DNA from: Channallabes apus
Lineage: Eukaryota > Chordata > Actinopteri > Siluriformes > Clariidae
Assembly: GCA_030522415.1 (NCBI GenBank)
Contig: CM060121.1
Span: 14,030,055-14,094,054, forward strand
Direction: 5' to 3'
Length of the DNA stretch: 64,000 nucleotides
Below, piece after piece: positions 55,231 through 64,000 of the stretch. Both the position numbers and the translations under genes were made by a program. Every line of letters starts with the position of its first letter. Position 1 is the first letter of the stretch. The notes under the pieces are model-generated. The model was given only the letters and a program-made list of their open reading frames with translations, was not told the origin of the DNA and did not search any database.

Positions 55231-56965
55231 CAAGTCATAGAAAGTCATTGCTGAAACGGCTGGATGTTCTGTAACAAAGTGCTGTACCAAAGCATTAATT
55301 GAAATTTGACTGGAAGGGAAATGTGTTTTAGCAAAAGATACATAAGCAACGGGGTTGACCTTAAGAAGAAATCAAACAAAGCGTGGGAGTGGGAGGAGGC
55401 TGTAGTCAGTGTAGCAAGATCCACCAAACACAAACATCCTTAGGAAATGGGCCACAACTGCTGCATTCCTTGAATCAAGCTACTACTAAACCAGAGACAA
55501 CATCAGAAGGATTATACCTGGGCTAAGGAGAAAAGCAACTGGACCATTGCTCAGTGGCCCAAAGTAAAAATCAACATCCCAGATGTTGATAAGGAAGGAT
55601 AAACAAAATTTCTGCAGCATTGAAAGAGTGCAAGAGCATGGTAGAGTCCATCATTATCAAATGCAAGATGTGGAACAACCCAAGCGTCAACATACAGTAA
55701 ATGAGATCCGAGTTCCCTTTTGGAAATGGGACAGCCTTACAGAAAGACAACCATCATGGCAGCACTCGACCAATTTGGCCTCTATGGTCGAATAGCCAAA
55801 TAGAGACTATTCCTCACTAAAGGGCAAATGAAAACCTACTGGGAATTTGTAAAAAATAATTGGAAACATATGACAATTTGGAGACCAGATGCAGAAAAAT
55901 GTCTCGGGATACTTTACTGTAACTTGTTCCCTGAAAAAGTGGGATCGAGATGCTGCACAAAAGACCTATGGGAAATGATTCCTCGTGACCGATTGTGAAG
56001 CACGTGTGTGTCAAACACGCCAAATATTTTGGCATGTATAACCTCAGGCAGGTGACGTCAACTGATGAGGTGCACCTGGAGGTTATAAATATGCATGAAC
56101 CGGAAACACCCTCAGGTCAATTTTGTCTGAAGGTTGTCCAGTCACGCATGCAGTGCGGCATTGGAGCGCAGCATCTCGTTCCCGCTTTTTCAGGGAACAG
56201 GGTTACAGTAAAGTAACCCGAGACGTTCCCTTTCAAAAGCTACACTCGATGCTGCGTGAAAGCACTATGGGAACAAGAATACCAACTCCGACGCACTGCA
56301 AGTGTCTGGACCCACAGGGTGGTGTAGTGTACGTACATAATTCTGGGATGCTGACTCGAGGACCCGCGAGCCTGGCATCCAACTATGAAACCTGACAGAT
56401 GTCTTGCGGAAAGGCAGCCTGCCGCATGACATACTGGGAAGCCCCTCTTGCCAGTGCTAACCCTAACCCGGCTTAATGCAGAGGTGCGCTGTAAATTGAA
56501 GAGCATGTGCTGGACATAGCGAATGAAATCTTATTTCTCCGGAGCTAACGGCGGAGGACAGAAGGCTTCGACTGTGGAAGATAGTTGGGTAAGAATGCAG
56601 AACAGCTTTTCCTAGCCAATTGGAAAGCCTAAGGACGGTGGGAAGGCTGATGAGGTCCGCGAATAAGCCGGCAACTAAGGGCGTTTTCCATAAACCCCCA
56701 TCAGTCAGGACGAAATAGCGGCTGCATACGTTCCGAGTGTACTAGGGCACAAGCCCGAGGTTAGTTTTTCCTGCAGAAACTTCCAGCATTGAAGCAGTTT
56801 GGCAGTGCACTGGGTCTGCATGTTTCACCATGTCCTAGAATGTAAATGATCTTGAGGGACAGAATTTGTCCTGTCCTCAAAGCAGAACCTAGTACGCTAG
56901 ACTCCTTAGAGGCGCGAGCTTAGTCTGCCCAGGCAATATTTACAAGACTGCCATAGTGCTAGGAC

Positions 56966-57274
56966 ATGTTAACCTCTTGACTGCTGGAGGGAGTATTTCA
57001 GGGCCAGAAATAGAGTCATCGTTTCGGGGCAACTGATGTGCCACACGAGAATATGACCTCTCCAGATCCCTTGGGTTGGGTGACCATCTAAGGCCATGCT
57101 CTGGCCCCTAAGGGAAAAACGTCTGCCGTTAGCAACTTGCGATGACAGCACAGACCCAGAGTGGGACCCAGAGTCAAGGACGAGGGTCTGAACCACATAG
57201 AAAGGGTACGAATCTCCCGGCACGTAACCCTTATTGCCTCTGGGGATTGGCCCTTGGATGAAATCCCCCGGCAC
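56966..57274 (-). pseudogene. DIRS B RNase H fragment
   Basis: Minus-strand reading with GIWRGHILVWHISCPETMTL, FLALKYSLQQSRG matches A's RNase H (GSWRGHLLTWHINCLEMMAL). Stops right after SRG, where A continues with its catalytic VDNTS. Upstream, near 57510-57430, an RT trace (LAAWNLLP) is visible. Confidence 0.7.
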
Positions 57275-58196
57275 TTAGCCACCACTGAAATCACTCTGGG
57301 AGCGGTGACGTTACCACCTGGCCTAGCTTATACTCCTTTAGAGTGCTATAATGAATTCGGTGCGCGCAGGAGACAGCTGTGCCCGTATTGCACACGGATT
57401 CCGCATGACACTCAGCTTCATACCTCGTGTACGAAGTGGCGGCGGAAACTGAGGTTTTCCACAGTGCTTCGTGCTTAAGGAGACATAGCTGGCAGTAGGT
57501 TCCACGCTGCCAGCCTCTCTAAAGGTGCACGAACTTTGACACCTCGGCTAGATGGGTGTGTTAGGTGTTCGGTCCCCTCCTCCTATGTTCAGGATGCCGA
57601 ACACCTAACGTTTCACTGGAGACCGCTGCTCTCCGAAACACCAGTGATTGCGGAGATTGATCCACGGCCTACTAAGGATGCTGGTCCTCCACAGTGTTTC
57701 GTACCTAAGAGACATAGCTGGCAGTAGGTTTTCCTATGAAGATGAGCTCCCAGGAGAAAGATAGCCAGCGACCGTCTCTCTGATCTGGGGCATCATCATA
57801 AGGACCGCACTTTCATCCATGACATTGGAACAAATCAAATGTCAATAGCACAAAAACACGGGATAAATACGGCTTATTCCATGAAGAGTTAACTCATGGA
57901 GGTCGCCAGGAGGGGGAGGGGCCATCATTGAGGCCCCTCCTCCGGCCACCCGACAGGCACCTGTCGTCTGACCTTGAGCGTTTGGGGGATTTATTTTATT
58001 TATTTATTTTTACGGCGAATCGAGGTGTATACGTTAGACCGCGCGTTGCCACCTCTAACAACAACTAACACACTGGCTCATCAATAGAGGAGTCCTCTGA
58101 GGTGATAGTTTCCATCGCCGCGGAAGCGAGAGAGAAAGTTCTTCCCCGCTTCACAAGGAGCGCCGACGCGCGCTTGAGAAGTGGAAGGTAAAAGAC

Positions 58197-58472
58197 TCAT
58201 GATCCGGCGAGAGAAAAGAAAAATTCTGTCTCGTGCGCTTCCGCCAGATTTACACGCGAGAAAAGCCCTGCGGGTCGCGGTTTCGCTTTAAGACACCGAA
58301 CCCGAGCGCGAGGAACTTTAATAGGGAGAAAACCACAATACTTACCTGCTCCCTGAAGCCCGAGGATAACGTGCTCTTTCCCCAAACACTCGACACAATA
58401 TGTGTGGAAATCGCCATCCGGGAGACTCCTCTCACACGGATAAACGCATTTCCTGCTAGAATCAGAAGTCAA
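58197..58472 (-). pseudogene. DIRS B gag N-terminal domain
   Basis: 91 codons with CVYPCERSLPDGDFHTYCVE, CLGKEHVILGLQ, KYCGFLPIK: the same Cys-rich motif order as 34707-35075 in element A. Ends in a stop shortly after NLAEAHETEFF, which parallels DLAEARETESL in A. Confidence 0.75.
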
Positions 58473-58735
58473 TAAATGAATAAATTATTACTTCCCTAAA
58501 AAGCTTGCACATCGCACACACCACAAGACGGATCCGGAAGAGAAAATCTGAGGGTGTTTCCGGTTCATGCATCTTTATAACCTCCATGTGCACCTCATCG
58601 GTTGACGTCACCTGCCTGAGGTTATACATGCCAAAATATTTTGCGTGTTTGACACACGTGCTTCACAACCGGTCACGAGGAATCGTTTCCCATAGAGCTT
58701 TCACGCAGCATTGAGTGTAGCTTTTGAAAGGGAAC

Positions 58736-59300
58736 ATATAGCAGGCCCAAGTGAAAATGTTTTCAGGAGTGCTCAGGATCTCACGCTGGAACATTCATTC
58801 ATTCATTCATTTTCTATACCGCTTAATCCTGTGTTCAGGGTCGCGGGGGACCTGGAGCCTTCGGGCACTAGGCGGGGTACACCCTGGACAGGCTGGAACA
58901 ACAGTTCACATTTCAACAAAGACAATGACAACATACTGCAAAAAAAAAAAAAAAACAGGAGTGACTTCAAAACAACTGTGAAAGTCCTGGAGTGGTCCAC
59001 CCAGAGTCCAGACCAGACCTGAAACCTACCTACCATCTGGAATGACCTGAAAATGGCTGTGCACTGAGCTGCCCAAGCAACCTGGTCAAGCTTGAATGAT
59101 TCTGGCAAGAAATCTCAATCTAAATGAAAGCAGATGTGATGCTGCCTTTGCTGCCAGAGGTGCTTTAACCAAATAGTAACTGATGGTCAGAATAGTTATG
59201 TAAATGGGGAAAAAAAATCTTTATTTTTTTATGAGCTAACAAAACACTCCAAACACCTGTTTTTATTTTGTCATTTTGGTGTATTCTGTGTAGAATGAAA
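58736..59300 (+). pseudogene. Tc1-like C-terminal remnant with V-SINE insertion
   Basis: FNKDNDN (decayed catalytic NDP region, about 58911-58931), KVLEWSTQSPDQT (58980-59020) and a decayed C terminus, then the element's end region. Split by the short SINE at 58794-58893. Confidence 0.7.
58794..58893 (-). mobile_element. V-SINE, 5'-truncated, minus strand
   Basis: Only the 3' part of the V-SINE (from CCTGTCCAGGGTGTACCCC to the (AATG)n tail). Target duplication TGGAACA at 58787-58793 and 58894-58900. Confidence 0.9.
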
Positions 59301-59320
59301 AATAATAATATATGGATATA

Positions 59321-59495
59321 CAGGTCCTTCTAAAAAAATTTGCATATTGTGATAAAGTTCATTATTTTCTGTAATGTACTGATAAACATTAGACTTTCAT
59401 ATATTTTAGATTCATTACACACAACTGAAGTAGTTCAAGCCTTTTATTGTTTTAATATTGATGATTGTGGCATACAGCTCATGAAAACCCAAAAT
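59321..59495 (+). mobile_element. Tc1/mariner terminal fragment
   Basis: ACAGGTCCTTCTAAAAAAATTTGCATATTGTGATAAAG (split here only for description) and CATACAGCTCATGAAAACCC match, inverted, the 3' region of the copy at 8771-9790. Ends abruptly at the Gypsy-related sequence. Confidence 0.65.
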
Positions 59496-59499
59496 CCCT

Positions 59500-60520
59500 A
59501 TCCCAGTAGGGAAGAGCAGCTCCCGTCACGAGCTCCCGTCACTGCATTAGAACACATCCGCCTTTGCGGGACCTCCCACGACGCGCACCTTGCTCGTACT
59601 CCTCAAGGAAGTGAGTCGAAGCTCTCTGCCCTTCTCTCCTCGATCGGGAAGCGGACCCACGTCAGGAACCAGCATAGCGTTTGGTTGCACCACACGCGCT
59701 CCTCGTTACAACCGAGGATAATTCGTGCGCTTCCACTTCTGGGTTCACGGAGGACTCTCTGATGTCTTCATCCAGTCCACTCGTTATGTCACAAGGTATT
59801 CCCTAAACTATCCTGTGCACGCATTGACTTTCTCTCTCACTCGCGCACACGCGCTGCTGCGTGCCAACTCTCTCTCTCTCTCACTCATATACACAAACAC
59901 TCCTCCAGTCGTTGTTTATTTATCCCATTAGTCCCCTAATAAATTCCTTTAAGAGAATCTGTGTCTGCTATTGGCTGGGTCTTCGGACCAAGCACCAACT
60001 CAGGGCTAGTAACCGATCCGAGGCTAGGCTTCGCCAGACTGTCACCCAACAGGGTGCTCTTATTAATTCCCAGCAGCAAAGTCTCCAACAGATATCCCAA
60101 AGTTTGTCACAGCTGTCAATACAGTTTCAGCAGGTGTGTTCAGCCCTCCCGTGTGTTCGGCCGTCTGGGACGCTAATGACCCTTCCTGCACCACCTTCAG
60201 CACCTTCACAGAGGACATGAAGAGAGTTTTCGACCACTCCCAAGTGGGAAGGGAGGCCGCCAGCCTGCTTTTGGAACTCCATCAGGGTTCCCGATCTGCT
60301 TATGACTACGCTATTGAGTTCCGAACCCTGGCAGCCACTGCTCAGTGGGACACTCAGGTGCTTTACGATACTTTCCTGAATGGGTTCTCTGAGCCGGTCA
60401 TGGACCAGCTGGTGTCTCAGCAGCTTTCTGAAGATCTGAACGGGCTGATGGACCTCGCAGGGCGAGTGGATTCGCACCTCAGATGTAGACACCGCACCCT
60501 TAGTCAGCCTGGGCATACAC
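59500..60520 (+). mobile_element. Gypsy fragment: LTR-like sequence and gag
   Basis: 59500-59990 is LTR-like (AATAAA at 59938-59943, CT-rich upstream), followed by a leader and gag. The 3' end is cut by another transposon end at about 60515. No pol. Confidence 0.7.
59985..60520 (+). pseudogene. Gypsy gag fragment, one frameshift
   Basis: LRQTVTQQGALINSQQQSLQ with a Gln-rich helix (about 60030-60130), frame change near 60170, then FTEDMKRVFDHSQVGREAAS, LHQGSRSAYDYAIEFRTLAA, DTFLNGFSEPVMDQLVSQQL, the usual fish Ty3/Gypsy gag core. The zinc knuckle lies beyond the break and is missing. Confidence 0.85.
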
Positions 60521-60870
60521 TGTGTTCCAAATTATTACGCAAATAATATCTTTCTCTGATTTTCATAATTATTAACTGCAAATGACAGTCAGTATAATTA
60601 GAATTAGAATTTTATTGAACAAACCTCCTAATGATAATATATATTTTTTTTATAAAAAAATTAAAATGCACTGTTACAAATTATTATGCACAACACAGTA
60701 AAAACATTTTATAGGTTGTAAAGATCTGAAAATAGTAAATACATTCAATACAAAGTTGAATTTAATACAAAAATGTGAAGCACAAACTAAGCATAGAATC
60801 TCACAAGGAAGCATGCATAATCAACATAAACAGAAATAAAGTAATACATAAAATAAACAAATGAATGATT
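60515..60870 (+). mobile_element. Tc1/mariner terminal fragment
   Basis: ACTGTGTTCCAAATTATTAC at 60518, an internal echo GTTACAAATTATTATGCACA at 60673, and TTTATAGGTTGTAAAGATCT: arrangement of a known type of fish mariner end. Transposase absent. Followed by (CA)n 60873-60900. Confidence 0.65.
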
Positions 60871-60873
60871 CAA

Positions 60874-60902
<29 letters not shown>

Positions 60903-60904
<2 letters not shown>

Positions 60905-61215
60905 TAGTGGGGGAAATAAGTATTTGATTCCCTACAGATTTTCTAATTTTGCCCACTTACAAAGAAATGAAGGGTCTATAATTTTATAGGTTTATGGTTT
61001 AAGGATTGAGACAGAATATCAACCAAAAATCCAGAAAAAACACCTGATACAAATGTTATGAATTTTAAGTTGCATTTCAATGAGGGAAATAAGTATTTGA
61101 TCCCCAAGCAAAACATGACTTGGTACTTGGTAGAGAAACCCTTGTTGGAAAGCACAATGCGAAGACTTGTAGTTGTTTGCCAGATTTGCACACATCTTGG
61201 GAAGCATTTCGATCC
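60903..61215 (+). mobile_element. Tc1-like terminal fragment
   Basis: GTGGGGGAAATAAGTATTTGATTCC at the start, repeated as GAGGGAAATAAGTATTTGATCC at about 61082: the outer and inner direct repeats of an IR/DR end. Only one end is present. Confidence 0.75.
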
Positions 61216-62087
61216 ACTATTTTTTAAAGATTTTCTCTAAAGAAGAAAAATCTGTAACTGAATAAATACTATATATTATTAAAAACAGTGAATGCTATTA
61301 AATACCACAAATGTTTAGCTCGAGGATTTAAGAATTTAATAAAACATGAAAGGATTATTAGGAACACCTGTTCAATTTCTCATTAATGTAATTATCTAAT
61401 CAACCAATCACATGGCAGTTGCTTCAATGCATTTAGGGGTGTGGTCCTGGTCAAGACAATCTTCCGAACTCCAAACTGAATGTTTGGAGTCGAGCTACAC
61501 ATGTCGTTCCTGAGCTGCCAGCGTCCAGACTCACTCTGCCCTCCGGACCTGTCTGACCGATCCTGGTGCCCCGCTTCTGGTTGAGATCTCGTCACATGGA
61601 TGTTTCTTTGGGATGCGTCTGGTGTTCTGGCCTCGACTGGTGTTGACAGCTGTTTCTCTGAGGACTTGACTTGGCTGCAGTTGCTCGATAGTTCAAGACT
61701 GGAATTTCCTACAAGTCTACCTGAGTCTCCAACAAACTACCTGGACTCCATATTAACATCAATTAACATCAACTGTTATATTATGAATGCAGATCAACTC
61801 CTGCTTCCTGTTTCACCCAAATGAGGATGGGTTCCCTGTTGAGTCCGGTTCCTCTCAAGGTTTCTTCCTATTACCATCTCAGGGAGTTTTTCTTTGCGAT
61901 TGTCGCCCTCGGCTTGCTCACCAGGGACAATCTGATCATTCTGATTCATACACGTTTACATTCTTTGCGACAATGACAGGCAGAACGTTCTTGGCAGAAC
62001 GATCCAAGATGGCAACGCGGCAGTAGCATGCAGCGGCCACTCCGGAGCCAAAATGGTGCTACGTTGTTTACGTTTTGCATGTTGTTG
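61216..62087. other. Spacer with interspersed repeats, no gene
   Basis: 61345-61470 (GGATTATTAGGAACACCTGT...) and 61840-61930 (GTTCCTCTCAAGGTTTCTTC...) look like common fish interspersed repeats, family not named. 62002-62080 (TCCAAGATGGCAACG) resembles the 5' terminus of the L2-like LINEs. Confidence 0.5.
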
Positions 62088-62312
62088 TTGTTGGTCTTTA
62101 GGCTGCTCCTGACAAGGGGTCGCCACATCGGAGTATTCAGTCCGCACTACAACTTGGCACAGGTTTTACGCCGGATGCCCTTCCTGACGCAACCCTCCCA
62201 TTTTATCCGGGCTTGGGACCGGCACTGCATCCACTGGTTTGGGCACTGGCTGGGAATCGAACCCGGGCCTTACGCATGGCAGGCGAAACACCTACCACTA
62301 AGCCACCGGTAT
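62088..62312 (-). mobile_element. tRNA-Gly-derived SINE, minus strand, copy 2
   Basis: Minus strand starts GGTGGCTTAGTGGTAGGTGT (A-box region), TTTCGCCTGCCATGCG, GGTTCGATTCCC, then the same body as 53200-53425. Head better preserved here. Confidence 0.88.
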
Positions 62313-62350
62313 ATATAGAATAGAATCCAATAATTACCCAAAACAGAACT

Positions 62351-62525
62351 GTCACGATACGCCAGGTCACGCCCCCGCCTCAAGCCAAGCCATGATTACC
62401 TGCGACTCCGTTCCACACTCCAGCCCCCTGCTTTCATTTTGCCGCCTCATTCACAGGCCGCTCAACACACCTGTTCTTCATTTCATTCATTACCTGGTTC
62501 TATATACAGTGGGAGCCACGCCAAA
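62351..62525 (+). repeat. Truncated LTR-like sequence
   Basis: Starts TGTCACGATACGCCAGGTCA and reads like a fish Gypsy LTR start (CCACACTCCAGCCCCCTGC, CATTACCTGGTTCTATATAC). No matching end. Low certainty. Confidence 0.45.
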
Positions 62526-62539
62526 TAGCCGCGACAGTG

Positions 62540-62827
62540 TGGCTGAAGTGTGAATGGTGTGTGAATGGCCTTTGCACGCCGTAATCCCCCCTCCCTTTTC
62601 TGGCCGAAAGGCGTGTCAAGATTTCACAGTAAACACGCCCATTCAAGCCCTATTTATTCATTTACCTGGTGCCACCACTAGATGGCGCTTCGTTCTCAAG
62701 AACACGTTAAAACAAGCCAGCTGCGCTGAGTTGCAATCACGTGATTTTAACAACCCGCCTCCACCCCCGCCGAACTGACGCTGCCAAACTACAGAGATGA
62801 AGATGATGGCTTAACGGACTATTCGTG
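62540..62827 (+). promoter_or_regulatory. Candidate promoter and non-coding first exon
   Basis: GC-richer stretch with CACTAGATGGCGCTTCG, TCACGTGATT and ATGAAGATGATGGC, ending in a strong donor ATTCGTG|GTAAGT (62827/62828). No TATA box obvious. A suitable acceptor lies at 63810. Gene unknown; transcribed away from mgat5b. Confidence 0.4.
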
Positions 62828-63810
62828 GTAAGTGATGTTTTATTTTATAAAATGTGTTTGGGGTAGTTTACAGTTTATTTCCCAGTTTAGTTTTTATTGG
62901 CCGTTTTAAATATCACTGGCAGCACCAGCAGCGGTCAGATGTGACTTTAGAGAACTTAATGATCTGTTTACCAAGTCTGGAGTTAATATTACAGCTTACT
63001 GTCAGTGTCACACACTCACAATGTCACTCCACTTTAACTCAAAAACATGCTCAAGCTTCGACAATACTATTAATGTCCCTATTACAAGAGCTGCACTACC
63101 CGATGAAGAGTGTTTGTGTTCTCTGTAAATACTGAGAGAATCTCACCGCGTGTTGTCTGGATAAATTCAGCGCTTATTTATTCTCTGGTTAAGAGTTAAT
63201 CTGCAGGTTATTTCTGTGACTGTAATATAATGTGATGCAGTTGATGAGGGACACAGACTGAGGGGAGCTGTACAGGAGATAGTAACGCTCATAACCCGGT
63301 TTATATTTTATACACTTTCCGCGGTAGCGCGAGCGCTTAGTTAACGAGCTGAATAACAACACAGAAGTGTTTATCAGTTAGGAGGAGGAGGAGGGGGGAG
63401 GTGTGTGTGTGTGTGTGTGTGTGTGTGAGGGGCTTCAGTAAGTTATAGTTTGGCTTCAGGGATGAACTAATGCTCATATACGAGTGTTATATCGCTTAAC
63501 TTATTTGTATGAGAAGCGCATTAAGTAAATTCCCGGTTAATTTAATGCAGACGATAATACAGACAGACCTGGTTAACACTAACACTGTTCACTGGTTAAC
63601 ACTAACACTGTTCACTGGTTAACACTAACACTGTTCACTGGTTAACATTAGCACAGGCAGTTTATTTACATTACAGAATCCCCAAAACAGTACTTTACAC
63701 ACTCTGTGGTAAATATAGTTCTAATAAAAATAAAATATATTAATAAACCTATGTTCTGTAAAGTTTATTTATCTTTGTCTTGACTAAATTCTCCTGTTGT
63801 CTTTAAGCAG
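62828..63810. other. Putative intron with GT run and 23-bp tandem repeat
   Basis: (GT)n at 63402-63427; tandem repeat at 63569-63655; CpGs near 63320-63345. No coding exon was recognised. Confidence 0.45.
63569..63655. repeat. 23-bp tandem repeat, about 3.7 copies
   Basis: CTGGTTAACACTAACACTGT plus TCA repeats exactly at 63569, 63592 and 63615; a fourth diverged partial copy begins at 63638. Confidence 0.95.
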
Positions 63811-64000
63811 AGCTCCGCTGTGGAGGATTGGGGGGTCAGACGGCTGACGGCTGGACTTTGGAGCTACAGGACTGGAGGAGCCTGAACAAGCTGTTGACGG
63901 AGCTGTAGGAGGGATGACGTCACAGTTCGACAGCTTTAGAATGATGTTTGATCAGGTCTACTGTATATTCTGAACATAGAACTGCAAAATGTCTGATACA
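63811..64000 (+). other. Candidate second exon of unknown transcript
   Basis: Acceptor TTGTCTTTAAGCAG|AG with a good pyrimidine tract, followed by GC-rich sequence. The first ATG (63914) opens only 20 codons (starting MTSQFDSF) before TGA, so this is more likely 5' UTR. No homology recognised; the window ends. Confidence 0.35.

Larger units (their letters stand above)
54360..55880 (+). pseudogene. Tc1-like remnants interrupted by a solo LTR
   Basis: 54360-54540 is a terminal region related to 41705 and 59321. 54583-54651 encodes MGKTADLTVVQKPSST (N terminus). After the LTR (54652-55230) decayed transposase continues to about 55560; from 55600 a piece of another Tc1 family follows (SAALKECKSMVESIIIKCKM). 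No catalytic motif survives. Confidence 0.75.
55901..58735 (-). mobile_element. DIRS-like retrotransposon B, minus strand, collapsed
   Basis: Starts GTCTCGGGATACTTTACTG, matching the outer right end of element A, and ends TTTTGAAAGGGAAC at 58735, matching A's left end. Long inverted termini carry TTATAAATATGCATGAACCG and its inverse. An internal complementary region lies at about 56170-56275. At 2.8 kb against A's 4.9 kb it lacks most of RT and the recombinase. Confidence 0.85.

Overview
This is vertebrate nuclear DNA, almost certainly from a ray-finned (teleost) fish. It carries V-SINE/DANA-type SINEs, many decayed Tc1 transposons, L2-type LINEs ending in short tandem tails, DIRS-like tyrosine-recombinase retrotransposons and fish-type Ty3/Gypsy LTRs. 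A catfish is possible from the Tc1 and SINE load, but that is inference. There is no bacterial gene structure, no CRISPR array and no rRNA.

The only host gene recognised is mgat5b (beta-1,6-N-acetylglucosaminyltransferase Vb), on the minus strand. Three internal coding exons lie at 49252-49396, 31152-31261 and 26284-26357. Their splice phases fit, and together they read 109 residues of the luminal stem without a stop. Everything from about 49.2 kb to the window start is therefore intron of this gene (introns of about 18.0 kb and 4.8 kb, and one of more than 26 kb leaving the window). The first exon was not found. At the right end (62.5-63.9 kb) a plus-strand splice donor and acceptor suggest the 5' end of another, unidentified, transcription unit.

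Layout. 1-2.2 kb: minus-strand non-autonomous LTR element with a 30-bp minisatellite. 2.7-4.3 kb: nearly intact Tc1 element whose empty target site survives as a paralogous copy at 5.0 kb. 5.4-14 kb: low-complexity DNA, an inverted duplication (5.4-6.3 against 11.95-13.85 kb) whose right arm holds two 720-bp tandem units, a hairpin-bearing MITE and two broken Tc1 copies. 14-15.3 kb: piggyBac remnant and a CpG-rich segment. 15.5-24.7 kb: degraded endogenous retrovirus with both LTRs, split inside RNase H by an L2-like LINE. 25-31 kb: SINEs, Tc1 and RTE-like fragments and two mgat5b exons. 31.6-33.9 kb: Gypsy remnant. 34.4-39.3 kb: DIRS-like element A. 40.1-40.8 kb: solo LTR. 42.7-46.9 kb: an L2-like LINE nested in an older one of opposite orientation. 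47.8-48.9 kb: THAP-encoding DNA transposon. 49.2 kb: mgat5b exon. 49.8-53.0 kb: L2-like LINE with an uninterrupted 972-codon ORF. 54-61 kb: Tc1 fragments, a solo LTR, DIRS-like element B and a Gypsy gag. 61-62.5 kb: more repeats.

The most interesting observation concerns the two related LINEs at 18.5-21.8 and 43.2-46.6 kb. Both start 6 nt before an ATG, encode the same 60-codon hydrophobic ORF1, and end it at an identical UUUUUAA. The -1 frame is open from there into the endonuclease-RT ORF, has no AUG before the endonuclease, and shows mostly synonymous differences between the copies. This fits -1 frameshift (or non-AUG) expression of ORF2. I found no wholly new multi-gene system.
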